Source: Paucibacter sp963740455 (lineage in GTDB: Bacteria; Pseudomonadota; Gammaproteobacteria; Burkholderiales; Burkholderiaceae_C). Taken from it: a stretch of 64,000 nucleotides of DNA. Shown piece after piece: positions 41,533 through 49,708 of the stretch. The notes under the pieces were generated by a model. The model was not told where the DNA came from. It searched no databases and was given only the letters and a program-made list of their open reading frames with translations. The position numbers and the translations under genes were made by a program. The number at the start of each line of letters is the position of its first letter. Within the stretch, counting starts at the first letter, position 1. The stretch is from positions 124,001 to 188,000 of the forward strand of contig CAVUEF010000012.1 in assembly GCA_963740455.1 (NCBI GenBank), read 5' to 3'.

Positions 41533-43587
41533 CTACTTGGAGAGATCGATGGCGTACACGCCCTGGCCCTTGCCGCTGCCGTCATCAATGCTCACCACGC
41601 TGACGTTGGTAAAGCCATCAGCCTGCGCCACCGTCAGCTTGCCACTGGCCGAGGTAAACGTCACTGGACCGGCAGTCGTCACCTTGGTGAAGCGCCAGCT
41701 ACGTGCCGAGCCGTCGGCGGCCAGTGTCAGGTTCTTGCGCGCCTTGATGTAATTGATCAGCACATCGCGATTGGCATCGGGCGATGCGTAGATGGTGTTG
41801 ACCGCGGTCAGCCCAAACTGGGTACCACTGGAGGCGCGGTAGTTGTTGGTCGCGATGATGAACTCGGCCGTGGTGCTGATGGGTACGCCCTTGTAGTTGA
41901 GGTTCTTGATACGGCTGCCCTTGGGCTGGGTCACGTCAATCTCATAGGTCAAGTCGAGTGACGTGAACATGTCAAAGTTGTAACCGGGGAAGCTTGATAT
42001 CAGCGCCTGCGCCGTGGTCAAGGCGGGGTCTATCTGGTTGAAGCGTTCGGCCGCCTTCTCCAGCCAGGTCTTGATACCTGCGCCATTGACTTTCACCGCA
42101 TACACCGTGTTGGGGTACAGGTACAGGTCGGCGGCATTGTTGATGGCAATGGGGCCTTGCTTTACGTCGGTGAAATCGGTGCCGCCGGCAAACCCGCTCT
42201 TGAACGGCGCACTGACCGACAGCACTGGCAAGTCTTTGTACTGCGGCATGTTGGCGGCCACGTACTTGGCCACGTAGTCGGCCTGGGCGGCGTTCACCAC
42301 TTGGATGGCAGTGACATCGCCAATGTCAGCAAAGTAGGATGACAGGGGAAAATCAGACTGGCCGATAGGCGTCTTCACGTAGGCAATGGCGGCCTCATGT
42401 TCGGTCTTCACGGTAGCGGCAATGGCGGGGTCCACTGCCACATAGGTTTTGGCCACCGCATCCAGCAAAGTCTTGCGAATACTGACGGCTGTTTTGCTTG
42501 TGTCGATGGTCCACTTGCCATTCTTCACCACCAAGCTGTAGTTGATGACCCCAATGGCCTTGCCCCAAAAGCTGGGCATCACAGCGGGCACACCGTTGAA
42601 GGTTCCCTTGACCTTGTCCACGCCGGGGGCGCCGCAGGCGGTGCTTGTGCAGGCGGCGTTCGGGAACTCGCTGTGCGAATGGCCCATCAGAATGCCGTCA
42701 ATGCCAGCCACTTTGGCCAAGTGGTAGTTGGCGTTTTCCATGGTGGGGGTGTAGGTGCCGGTGTCCCAGCCGCCGTGCGATGCGGCGATGACGATGTCAG
42801 CACCTTCGGCACGGGCCATGGGCACGTACTTGGTGGCAGCTTCCACCACGCCCTGCACGTCAACCTTGCCGTCGAGCCAACGCTTGTCCCATAGCAGGAG
42901 GGGCGGAGGCGCAAAGCCAATCACAGCCACCTTGACGGTGCTTTCAATGGTGTTGCCGTCTTTGTCTTTGGCGACCACCTTCTTCTTGATGATGGTGTAC
43001 GGCTTGTACAGCGGTGCACCGTCTTTCTTGCTGCTGACGTTGGCCAGCACCTGAGGGAATGACGGGCCTACACAAGTGGGTTGGCTGGCCACTGCCGCCA
43101 TGCCGTCCACATTGAACTTGGTGGCCGTCACCTGCGACAAGTAGGGCAGGCCGTAGTTGAATTCATGATTACCCAGCGAACCAGCGTCAAATCCGATCGC
43201 ATCCATGGCCTTGTAGGTGGCCAACTCTTGGTTGCAAGCCAACGGGGTCACCAAGGCTTGGTAGTCAGCAAGGGCAGTGCCCTGGATGGTGTCGCCGTTG
43301 TCGATCAGCAAGTTATTGGGAAAGTCGGCACGGGCCTGCTTGATCAGCGTGGCTGTGCGCTCCAATCCCACACTCTTATCTTCTGCGAGTTTGAAGTAGT
43401 CGTAGCTGACCACATTGGCATGGAGATCGGTGGTCTCCAAAATGGTGAGCTGGGCAGTGGCCGAGTCAGGCAGGGTGCCAAGGTTATCCGCGCCGCCACA
43501 TGCGGCAAGACTGGCAGCTAAGGCTGCAACAAGTGCAACGGCCAAACCTGGCCGCGACAATGATCTAGATTGAGCGAACGGAACCAC
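41533..43587 (-). CDS. Exported 5'-nucleotidase / 2',3'-cyclic phosphodiesterase family lipoprotein
   Basis: 684 residues. The signal peptide ends in a lipobox (VAALAASLAACGG). The N-terminal metallophosphatase domain has LTILETTDLHANVVSYDYF (metal-binding D-x-H), LLIDNGDTIQGTALADY (GDxxQG), GFDAGSLGNHEFNYGL (GNHE) and ILMGHSHSEFP (GHxH). The C-terminal 5'-nucleotidase domain is present (about 400-640; NYRASSGTQFG). It would dephosphorylate extracellular nucleotides for phosphate and nucleoside scavenging. A terminator follows. A 352-bp gap separates it from the divergent hemerythrin gene; I see nothing coding in it. Confidence 0.92.
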   Translation of the reverse strand: MVPFAQSRSLSRPGLAVALVAALAASLAACGGADNLGTLPDSATAQLTILETTDLHANVVSYDYFKLAEDKSVGLERTATLIKQARADFPNNLLIDNGDTIQGTALADYQALVTPLACNQELATYKAMDAIGFDAGSLGNHEFNYGLPYLSQVTATKFNVDGMAAVASQPTCVGPSFPQVLANVSSKKDGAPLYKPYTIIKKKVVAKDKDGNTIESTVKVAVIGFAPPPLLLWDKRWLDGKVDVQGVVEAATKYVPMARAEGADIVIAASHGGWDTGTYTPTMENANYHLAKVAGIDGILMGHSHSEFPNAACTSTACGAPGVDKVKGTFNGVPAVMPSFWGKAIGVINYSLVVKNGKWTIDTSKTAVSIRKTLLDAVAKTYVAVDPAIAATVKTEHEAAIAYVKTPIGQSDFPLSSYFADIGDVTAIQVVNAAQADYVAKYVAANMPQYKDLPVLSVSAPFKSGFAGGTDFTDVKQGPIAINNAADLYLYPNTVYAVKVNGAGIKTWLEKAAERFNQIDPALTTAQALISSFPGYNFDMFTSLDLTYEIDVTQPKGSRIKNLNYKGVPISTTAEFIIATNNYRASSGTQFGLTAVNTIYASPDANRDVLINYIKARKNLTLAADGSARSWRFTKVTTAGPVTFTSASGKLTVAQADGFTNVSVVSIDDGSGKGQGVYAIDLSK

Positions 43588-43939
43588 AACAACTCCTGAT
43601 AGTGAACGGCCAGTGCAATGTATCGGGACAATGTGACGAACAGGTGAACCTCTGCGTCGCTGCGCTGTCTTGCAGCGTTGCGTGCACGGTCCAGCCCCTG
43701 TGACACACTACAGTCCAGTAGCAAAATAGAAGTGCGGTGGGCAATGACCGAGAGGATCTTATGGTTGCGAACACGACAAGCGGTTCAATGAAGGTCACAT
43801 GCCTGAGCCGCATGTCTCATCACTCCGACGGACCCGCGCGACAAGCCGCGCCGGCCGGTGCGTTGCAAGGTCACGGCCGAGCACTCGGGCGGTCGTGCGA
43901 ACTTGTGGGTAGCGTCCAGACTTTGCTGGAAGGCCGATC

Positions 43940-44353
43940 ATGACCATTGCCTGGCGCCCCTTGATGGCGGTGGGCGACGCGACCGTCGACGCTGACCACC
44001 AGACGCTCATTGAGCTCATCAATGCAGTGGAGTTGATATTGCTCGCCGGTGGCGGTCGAGCCAAGCTGGCCACATCGCTGGACCAGTTGAGCACGTATGC
44101 GAAAGAACACTTCGAACGCGAGGAGGGCCTGATGCGGCACACTGGCTTTGGCGGCCTGGAGCATCATCACCAAGCTCATCGGGGACTGCGCTCGCAGCTG
44201 GTGACACTTCGGACCAGCATCGAGGCTGCGGCGGATGATGCCCTTCCGCCCGAGGAGGTTGAGCGCCTGGCTGCGCTCTTGCGCCATTGGCTGCTGGATC
44301 ATGTCTTCAAGGAAGACATGTTGCTCAAGCCGTTTCTCAAAAGCCTCTCGTAG
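43940..44353 (+). CDS. Bacteriohemerythrin
   Basis: 137 residues. It carries the hemerythrin di-iron ligand set: H20 (DADHQTL), H57 and E61 (KEHFEREE), H76 and H80 (HHHQAH), H121 and D126 (HVFKED). These proteins bind O2, and some bind NO, reversibly, and may serve oxygen delivery or sensing in microaerobic cells. There is no fused signalling domain. The next sequence downstream is the truncated xth copy. Confidence 0.92.
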   Translation: MTIAWRPLMAVGDATVDADHQTLIELINAVELILLAGGGRAKLATSLDQLSTYAKEHFEREEGLMRHTGFGGLEHHHQAHRGLRSQLVTLRTSIEAAADDALPPEEVERLAALLRHWLLDHVFKEDMLLKPFLKSLS

Positions 44354-44460
44354 CCCACCCCGATCTTGAGCAGGCAACGCCAAGTTCGCTTGGTGGCCGA
44401 CGGACCTCAAGCGTGCGACGCGTTGATCGGGCGTCTTGGCTGCTCGGCTTTGGCCACAGG

Positions 44461-44578
44461 TTCAAAGCTTGAAGTCGTAATCAATCGTCAGCGGCGCATG
44501 GTCGCTGAAGCGCCGGTCGAGATAGATGGACTCGCGCCTGGCCAGCGCCGCGAGGCCGGACGTCGCCAAGTGGTAGTC
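44461..44578 (-). pseudogene. Duplicated 3'-terminal fragment of the exonuclease III gene
   Basis: 118 bp matching 46095-46212 at 116 positions, in the same orientation as the complete gene. In gene sense it starts at DYHLAT, inside the conserved (R)LDY motif, and ends one base past the stop codon. There is no start. The complete gene lies 1.5 kb away, and the sequence between (44579-46094) contains the PEP-CTERM gene. The architecture is the same as the uvrA fragment at 38804. Confidence 0.93.
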
Positions 44579-45039
44579 AATTGCACAAAAAACCGAAAGC
44601 GATGCCGGGATTTGACAGGTGCCGGTCAAGCGCCATCGGGGTCGTATCTCTTGCCCCGTGCATCAAGGTGGCTGAGTGCCAGCGCTGCGCAGCGAAAGTC
44701 GGCAGTCTGATTGAGACCGTCACTGATCGCGCCGAGTCAGTCGACGGCCCACGACCCAAAGTCGTCGCCCACCACGTTGTTTTTGGCACCCGAAAGATCC
44801 CGTTCGATCGGCAGCAGCACATGCGAACGCCTCAAAGCGGCCATTTTCCTTATGGCGACAACCGAAAGACACACGACCAACACATTACCCGGCAAAATCG
44901 ATCAAGTGCTCTTGTGACGTTCGGGCCTTTGCCTATACAAACTAGGGAAGTGAATACCCCGTGTCGATGCGCTTTACACATGAATTGCGAGACCGCTCAA
45001 CAAATCTTGTAAGTTGTTGAAGTTGCTGAGAAATTCTTT
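44579..45039. other. Left part of the module between the two xth 3' ends; no confident gene
   Basis: A plus-strand frame (44581-45012, 143 codons, with CxxC and HVVFGTRKIPFDRQQ) is open but has no ribosome site or family that I recognise. It may be the remnant of a transposase or another mobile gene. No other signal is seen before the sigma-54 promoter. Confidence 0.35.
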
Positions 45040-45056
45040 TTGGCATAGAAAGTGCG
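45040..45056 (+). promoter_or_regulatory. Sigma-54 promoter of the PEP-CTERM gene
   Basis: TTGGCATAGAAAGTGC: GG at 45042-45043 and GC at 45054-45055, 12 bp apart, close to TGGCAC-N5-TTGC. The start codon is 40 bp downstream. PEP-CTERM genes of floc-forming betaproteobacteria are known to depend on RpoN with the PrsK/PrsR system, so this fits the family. Confidence 0.7.
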
Positions 45057-45095
45057 TGTAGATGCGCGTAACCAAGTCTATGAGGGGATCAGATA

Positions 45096-45716
45096 ATGAA
45101 ACTCACTTTATCCGCCATTTTGCGGTCTTTTGCCGAAGCGGCCCTGTTGCTTGGCTTGCTGGCGGGAGCCACGTCTGGTTCAGCCACCGTGCTGACTGCG
45201 ACAGACTCATCCTGGAAAATAACGCCGTCCGCGCCAGCTGCTGGCTGGAACAGCAACACAGTCTTCAATGATTCCGGGTGGCAATCCGCCACCGTGCTCG
45301 CTATTCCACCTTATTTAAGCGGAAATTACATCTGGAGTTCTGGCGGGCAGTTTTCCACAACCGAGACGCAGGTTTGGGCCAGGTCTGTTTTTAATCTCAG
45401 CACGCTTCCGTCGTCCGCCGTTCTCGACAGCGCCTTCGATGACGATGGCGATATCTTCATAAATGGGACTCAGGTGGTCAGCGATCACAATGGCGTGGCC
45501 AACGCCAATGCCTCCGTCTCCATCGCCTCGTACCTGACCCTTGGTGACAATTTGATCGCGTTTACCGCCACGGACAACTATCGGACATACGGCTACAACC
45601 ACGCTGCTGCCGCAGTAATTAACGCCACTTTCGCGCAGGTACCCGAACCTGCCACCCTCGCCCTGCTGGGGTTGGGACTCGCCGGCCTGGGGCTGATGCG
45701 TCGCCGCGCAGCGTGA
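45096..45716 (+). CDS. PEP-CTERM sorting domain protein
   Basis: 206 residues. An N-terminal signal peptide (SFAEAALLLGLLAGATSGSA) is followed by a beta-rich middle part (residues about 30-175) reminiscent of a carbohydrate-binding/galactose-binding-like module (AGWNSNTVFNDSGWQSA, NYIWSSGG). The C terminus is a canonical PEP-CTERM anchor: VPEPATLALLGLGLAGLGLMRRRAA. Such proteins are processed by exosortase and associated with exopolysaccharide and floc formation. No exosortase gene is in the window. The gene sits in the module bounded by the two xth 3' ends. Confidence 0.9.
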   Translation: MKLTLSAILRSFAEAALLLGLLAGATSGSATVLTATDSSWKITPSAPAAGWNSNTVFNDSGWQSATVLAIPPYLSGNYIWSSGGQFSTTETQVWARSVFNLSTLPSSAVLDSAFDDDGDIFINGTQVVSDHNGVANANASVSIASYLTLGDNLIAFTATDNYRTYGYNHAAAAVINATFAQVPEPATLALLGLGLAGLGLMRRRAA

Positions 45717-46094
45717 TATTGCCGCTACGACGCCCTGAACGTCGTCAATGTTTTGACTGGCATGCCAAACAGGTCTGCGAACTCCCCCGGGGGGGGTAAA
45801 CCCAGACCTTGTTTTCCTTGCAAAACGCTTGGTCAACCAAGGCTTGGTTGATTTCGTACGGCTGCGATAGCCGATTCCGCGGTAGCGCGCTGGCGACCCG
45901 ACGACGGCGACGAGTGTCGGCACCCAGTCTTGCAGCGACATTCACCTTGCCGGTGCGAATGTCGGAATTGGCCGCGCGCTGACCCACGGCGCCACAGGCC
46001 CAAGGTCGGTTGCACACCACATTGCAGACCCCGAGCCGACCGCCTCTGAGCACTCGACGCGAAAGCTCAGCCGCGCCGGCCTTGGATTGATCGC
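45717..46094. other. Gene-poor stretch between the PEP-CTERM gene and exonuclease III
   Basis: 378 bp. A minus-strand frame (about 45745-46053) has no recognised domain. A run CCCCCGGGGGGGG is present near 45785. No clear terminator was found for the PEP-CTERM gene. The stretch ends exactly where the xth repeat begins. Confidence 0.35.
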
Positions 46095-46095
46095 T

Positions 46096-46899
46096 TCAAA
46101 GCTTGAAGTCGTAATCAATCGTCAGCGGCGCATGGTCGCTGAAGCGCCGGTCGAGATAGATGGACTCGCGCCTGGCCAGCGCCGCGAGGCCGGGCGTCGC
46201 CAAGTGATAGTCCAGACGCCAGCCCACATTGTTTGTGCGCGCTTGGCCGCGATTGCTCCACCAGGTGTATTGCTCGGCCCTGTCGTTGAGGGTGCGGAAC
46301 ACGTCGACCAGGCCGCCTTCGCCCAGCAGTCGGGTCATCCAGTCGCGCTCCTCGGGCAGGAAGCCGCTGTTCTTCAGATTGCCCTTCCAGTTCTTCAGAT
46401 CTATCTCCTTGTGCGCGATGTTCACGTCGCCCACCAGAATGAATTCGCGCTCGGCCTTCAATTCCATCAGGTGGTCGTAGATCGCCTCCAGAAAGCGAAA
46501 CTTTGCCTGCTGGCGTTCCTCGCCGCTGGAGCCGCTCGGGAAGTAGCAGCTGATCAAGCTGAGCTTGCGGCCCGGCTTGTCGTAGCGGGTCTCTATCCAG
46601 CGTCCCTCCAAGTCGAATTCGGCCACGCCGATGCCGCTGCGCACATCGCTGGGCGCGTGGCGCACATACAGACCGACGCCTGAATAGCCCTTCTTCTGCG
46701 CGAAGTGAAAGTGGCCTTGGTGATGGTGCGTGGCCTCGAACTTTCCGCTCACGTCGGAGGCCTGAGCCTTGACTTCTTGCACGCCCACTGCATCGGCGTC
46801 CTGCTGGACGAGCCAGTCAAAGAAGCCTTTCGTCGAGGCGGATCGGATGCCGTTGAGGTTGGCGGTAATGAGGCGCACGTTGGAAATCCCAAGTTTCAA
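46096..46899 (-). CDS. xth: Exodeoxyribonuclease III (AP endonuclease)
   Basis: 267 residues. Exonuclease-endonuclease-phosphatase fold: RLITANLNGIRSA (Asn), VGVQEVKAQ (metal Glu), SCYFPSGSS, ILVGDVNIAHKEIDLKN (catalytic Asp/Asn), NVGWRLDYHLAT and FSDHAPLTIDY (catalytic Asp-His). It repairs abasic sites and trims 3' blocked ends. The true start might be the Val/Met a few residues in (VRLITANLNG), as family members begin there. The last 117 bp are duplicated at 44461. Confidence 0.93.
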   Translation of the reverse strand: MKLGISNVRLITANLNGIRSASTKGFFDWLVQQDADAVGVQEVKAQASDVSGKFEATHHHQGHFHFAQKKGYSGVGLYVRHAPSDVRSGIGVAEFDLEGRWIETRYDKPGRKLSLISCYFPSGSSGEERQQAKFRFLEAIYDHLMELKAEREFILVGDVNIAHKEIDLKNWKGNLKNSGFLPEERDWMTRLLGEGGLVDVFRTLNDRAEQYTWWSNRGQARTNNVGWRLDYHLATPGLAALARRESIYLDRRFSDHAPLTIDYDFKL

Positions 46900-47022
46900 A
46901 TTTCCAGTATCGCAGCTGTCGAGTCATCGCCTGTGGCGCGTCATTTTGACAACACAAGCGGACTCTCAGGGATTTACCAGGGTTCGCGGTTCCCGCGAAT
47001 TGATACAGTCGCTCCGGCGATG

Positions 47023-47052
47023 AGCCAAACGTTTTCGCGCAAACGTTTGGCT
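47023..47052. terminator. Perfect 12-bp hairpin between xth and the TonB receptor gene
   Basis: AGCCAAACGTTT and its complement with loop TCGCGC. No T-run follows on either side. It lies about 125 bp upstream of the receptor start, so it may instead be an operator or an mRNA leader hairpin. Confidence 0.4.
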
Positions 47053-47177
47053 TGAGTGCAGTGCCTAATAAGGCACTCGGGCTGCCGCGCACGACGCACG
47101 AAGCGCGTCACAAGTACATGCCGCTGCCCTGCCCACCTGTCTATCTGACGCGGAAATCAACCAACCCTGGGGAAAAA

Positions 47178-49487
47178 ATGCATATGACTCGAAATTCCAT
47201 CCGACCAAGCTTGCTGGCGCTCGCTGTAATTGCCGCTTTTCCCATGCAGGCGGTTCAGGCACAGGCCGCCGACCCGTCCGCCGCAGAAGCAAAAAGAGAT
47301 CCGACCAAGCTCGAAGCCGTCATCGTGACGGCGAGCCGGCGCACCGAGAACCTGAAGGACGTGCCGATGTCGATTTCGACCATCAAGGCCGACGACCTGG
47401 ATACCTACAACGCCAGCGGTCAGGATGTCCGCGCCTTGTCGGCGCGTGTGCCCAGCCTGAACATCGAATCCGACTTCGGTCGCTCGTTCCCGCGCTTCTA
47501 TATCCGCGGCCTGGGCAATACCGATTTCGACCTGAACGCCTCGCAGCCGGTCGGCTTGGTCTATGACGACGTGGTGCAGGAAAGCCCGATGCTCAAGGGC
47601 TTTCCGGTGTTTGACGTGGCGCAGGTGGAAGTGCTGCGTGGCCCGCAGGGAACGCTGTTCGGCCGCAATTCGCCGGCGGGCGTCTTGAAGTTCGATTCGG
47701 CCAAGCCGGTCAAGCACCTCGAGGGTTATGCCTCGCTCGGCTTTGGCCGCTACCGCGCCGTCAACCTCGAAGCCATGATCAACGTGCCGCTGAACGACGA
47801 CTGGCAGGTGCGCATGGCTGGCATATCGCAAACCGCCAACGACCGCGTGCACAACCCGCTGCCCACCGGTACGCAAAATCTGGAAGGCTATGCGGACCGC
47901 GCGGCGCGCGTTCAGGCCGCCTACAAGAACGGCAGCTTCAACGCACTGTTCAACTTGCATGGACGTGACTACAAGGGCAACGCCACGACTTTCCGCGCCA
48001 ACATCATGAAGCGCGGCACCAACGATCTGGTCGATGGCTTCAACTATTCCAGCTATCCGTCCGATGGACTGAATTCGCAGACCCTCACCTCCACCGGCGC
48101 GAGCGCGCGCCTGCGCTGGGATCTGGTCGGCGTGACGATCAACTCGATCACCGCCTACGACCGCGCCACGTTCTACAGCCGCGGCGACGTCGATGGCGGT
48201 TTTGGCGGCGTATTCAACGGTCACCCTGTCGTGGGCCCCAACTATCCGGGGCAGCAGGCCTTGATTCCGTTCGCCGCGGAAACCGCCGACGGCCTGCCCT
48301 ACCTGAGGCAGATGACGCAGGAACTGCGCGTCTCGTCCAATACCAAGGACGCCCTGCAATGGATTGGCGGCCTGTACTTCTTCAACGAGAAGATCCAGGT
48401 CGACAGCTTCAACTTCGACTCGTTCGCCCCTGGCAATCCGCAGAACGGTTACGCCGTCCAGCATCAGGAAGCGAAATCGTGGGCCGCCTTCGGCACGCTC
48501 AACTACGCCGTATCGGACCGGCTGAAACTGCGCGGCGGCCTGCGCTATACGGATGACAAGAAGGACTTCGACGCCTCGCGCACGACCACTCCAGGCGGCG
48601 GCGCCAACGTCGGCCCGCTGACGGCAAACCCGAAGTCGACCAACTGGAGCTGGGATGTCGGCGCCAACTACCTGCTCGACAAATCGACCACCCTGTTTGC
48701 GCGCGTCGCCACCGGCTACCGCGCACCGAGCATTCAGGGCCGCGTGCTGTTCGGCGATACGATTTCGGTGGCAAATTCAGAAAAGGCTTTGTCGTTTGAA
48801 GCCGGTTTCAAGGCCGATGTGCTGGACGACACCGCACGCCTGAGCGGCTCGGTATTCAGTTATCAAGTCAAGGATCTGCAACTGACTGCGGGCAGCGGCA
48901 GCGTCAACCAGAACCGGCTGGTGAACGCCAAGAAAGCCGTGGGCAGCGGCTTTGAGCTAGACGCGCAGGCCATCCTCAGCCGCGCGTGGAAGACCTCGCT
49001 GGGCCTGAGCTACAACGACACGCAGATCAAGGACCCCGACTTGTTTGTCGCGCCTTGCGGCAACGCCACGTTCCAGTTCTTGCTGGCCAACACTGGCTGC
49101 ACCGTCACCAGCAAGCCGGGCCCGGTGGCAGGCACGGTCCTGATCGGTGGCAATCCCTTGCCGCGCGCACCCAAGTGGGTGGCCAACTGGACGCTCAAGT
49201 ACAGCACCGAGGTGGCTGGCGGAGATCTGTATGTGGTCACCGATTGGGCTTACAAGGACTCGTACAACATGTTTCTGTACGAAGCCAAGGAGTACCGCGC
49301 CAAGGCCTCGCTGGAAGGCGGGCTGCGTGTCGGGTACAGCTTCAACGCCGGCAGGTATGAGGTCGCGGCCTATGTTCGCAACCTGACCAACCGCCAGCAA
49401 CTGATCGCCGCCATCGACTTCAACAATCTGACCGGCATCGTGAACGAGCCGCGCAACTTTGGCGTTCAGTTCAAGGCGAACTTCTGA
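47178..49487 (+). CDS. TonB-dependent outer membrane receptor
   Basis: 769 residues from the ATG at 47178, which is preceded by GGGGA; the frame is open upstream, but only this start gives a signal peptide (SIRPSLLALAVIAAFPMQAVQAQA). LEAVIVTASRRTENLKDVPMSIS is the TonB box plus start of the plug. The plug continues through DVAQVEVLRGPQGTLFGRNSPAGVLKFDSAKP (about residue 165). The 22-strand barrel ends with the aromatic signature FGVQFKANF. It imports a siderophore, vitamin or organic ligand. No ligand-specific neighbour genes indicate which. Confidence 0.92.
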   Translation: MHMTRNSIRPSLLALAVIAAFPMQAVQAQAADPSAAEAKRDPTKLEAVIVTASRRTENLKDVPMSISTIKADDLDTYNASGQDVRALSARVPSLNIESDFGRSFPRFYIRGLGNTDFDLNASQPVGLVYDDVVQESPMLKGFPVFDVAQVEVLRGPQGTLFGRNSPAGVLKFDSAKPVKHLEGYASLGFGRYRAVNLEAMINVPLNDDWQVRMAGISQTANDRVHNPLPTGTQNLEGYADRAARVQAAYKNGSFNALFNLHGRDYKGNATTFRANIMKRGTNDLVDGFNYSSYPSDGLNSQTLTSTGASARLRWDLVGVTINSITAYDRATFYSRGDVDGGFGGVFNGHPVVGPNYPGQQALIPFAAETADGLPYLRQMTQELRVSSNTKDALQWIGGLYFFNEKIQVDSFNFDSFAPGNPQNGYAVQHQEAKSWAAFGTLNYAVSDRLKLRGGLRYTDDKKDFDASRTTTPGGGANVGPLTANPKSTNWSWDVGANYLLDKSTTLFARVATGYRAPSIQGRVLFGDTISVANSEKALSFEAGFKADVLDDTARLSGSVFSYQVKDLQLTAGSGSVNQNRLVNAKKAVGSGFELDAQAILSRAWKTSLGLSYNDTQIKDPDLFVAPCGNATFQFLLANTGCTVTSKPGPVAGTVLIGGNPLPRAPKWVANWTLKYSTEVAGGDLYVVTDWAYKDSYNMFLYEAKEYRAKASLEGGLRVGYSFNAGRYEVAAYVRNLTNRQQLIAAIDFNNLTGIVNEPRNFGVQFKANF

Positions 49488-49505
49488 CGCTTGAGGTCTG
49501 GTGCC

Positions 49506-49543
49506 GGCCCGTCGCCGCAGTTTGACTGCGCGGCGGGCCTTTA
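49506..49543 (+). terminator. Terminator after the TonB receptor gene
   Basis: GGCCCGTCGCCGCAG and CTGCGCGGCGGGCC form a GC-rich stem with loop TTTGA and a short TTTAC tail, about 19 bp after the stop codon. Confidence 0.75.
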
Positions 49544-49569
49544 CGCTTGGGGATCAGCAGTCGTAAAGA

Positions 49570-49697
49570 CGCTTGCAGGCGGTCAGGCCTTCGTCAGGCG
49601 TCGCTCAAGCCGCAGGGCTTGAGCCCGTCGACTCAGCCTGCCCGCTTGCAGGCGGTCAGGCCTTCGTCAGGCGTCGCTCAAGCCGCAGGGCTTGAGC
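49570..49697. repeat. Two identical 55-bp direct repeats downstream of nirN
   Basis: 49570-49624 and 49643-49697 are identical, with an 18-bp spacer (73-bp period). Each unit contains the hairpin CTCAAGCC-GCA-GGGCTTGAG. The second copy ends 11 bp from the nirN stop, so the hairpins may serve as terminators for the nir operon. Only two copies are present and no cas genes, so this is not CRISPR. Confidence 0.8.
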
Positions 49698-49708
49698 TCG
49701 GTCCTGAC

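Noticed and set aside
43737..43943. 68-codon frame upstream of the hemerythrin gene
   Set aside because: Low-complexity translation without a ribosome site. The region is more likely the divergent promoter area.
44581..45012. 143-codon plus-strand frame in the xth module
   Set aside because: It has a CxxC and a basic stretch suggestive of a transposase remnant, but I cannot match a family and see no ribosome site.
49570..49697. Possible CRISPR array
   Set aside because: There are only two repeats, 55 bp long with an 18-bp spacer, and no cas genes. The repeats read as hairpin terminators or duplications.
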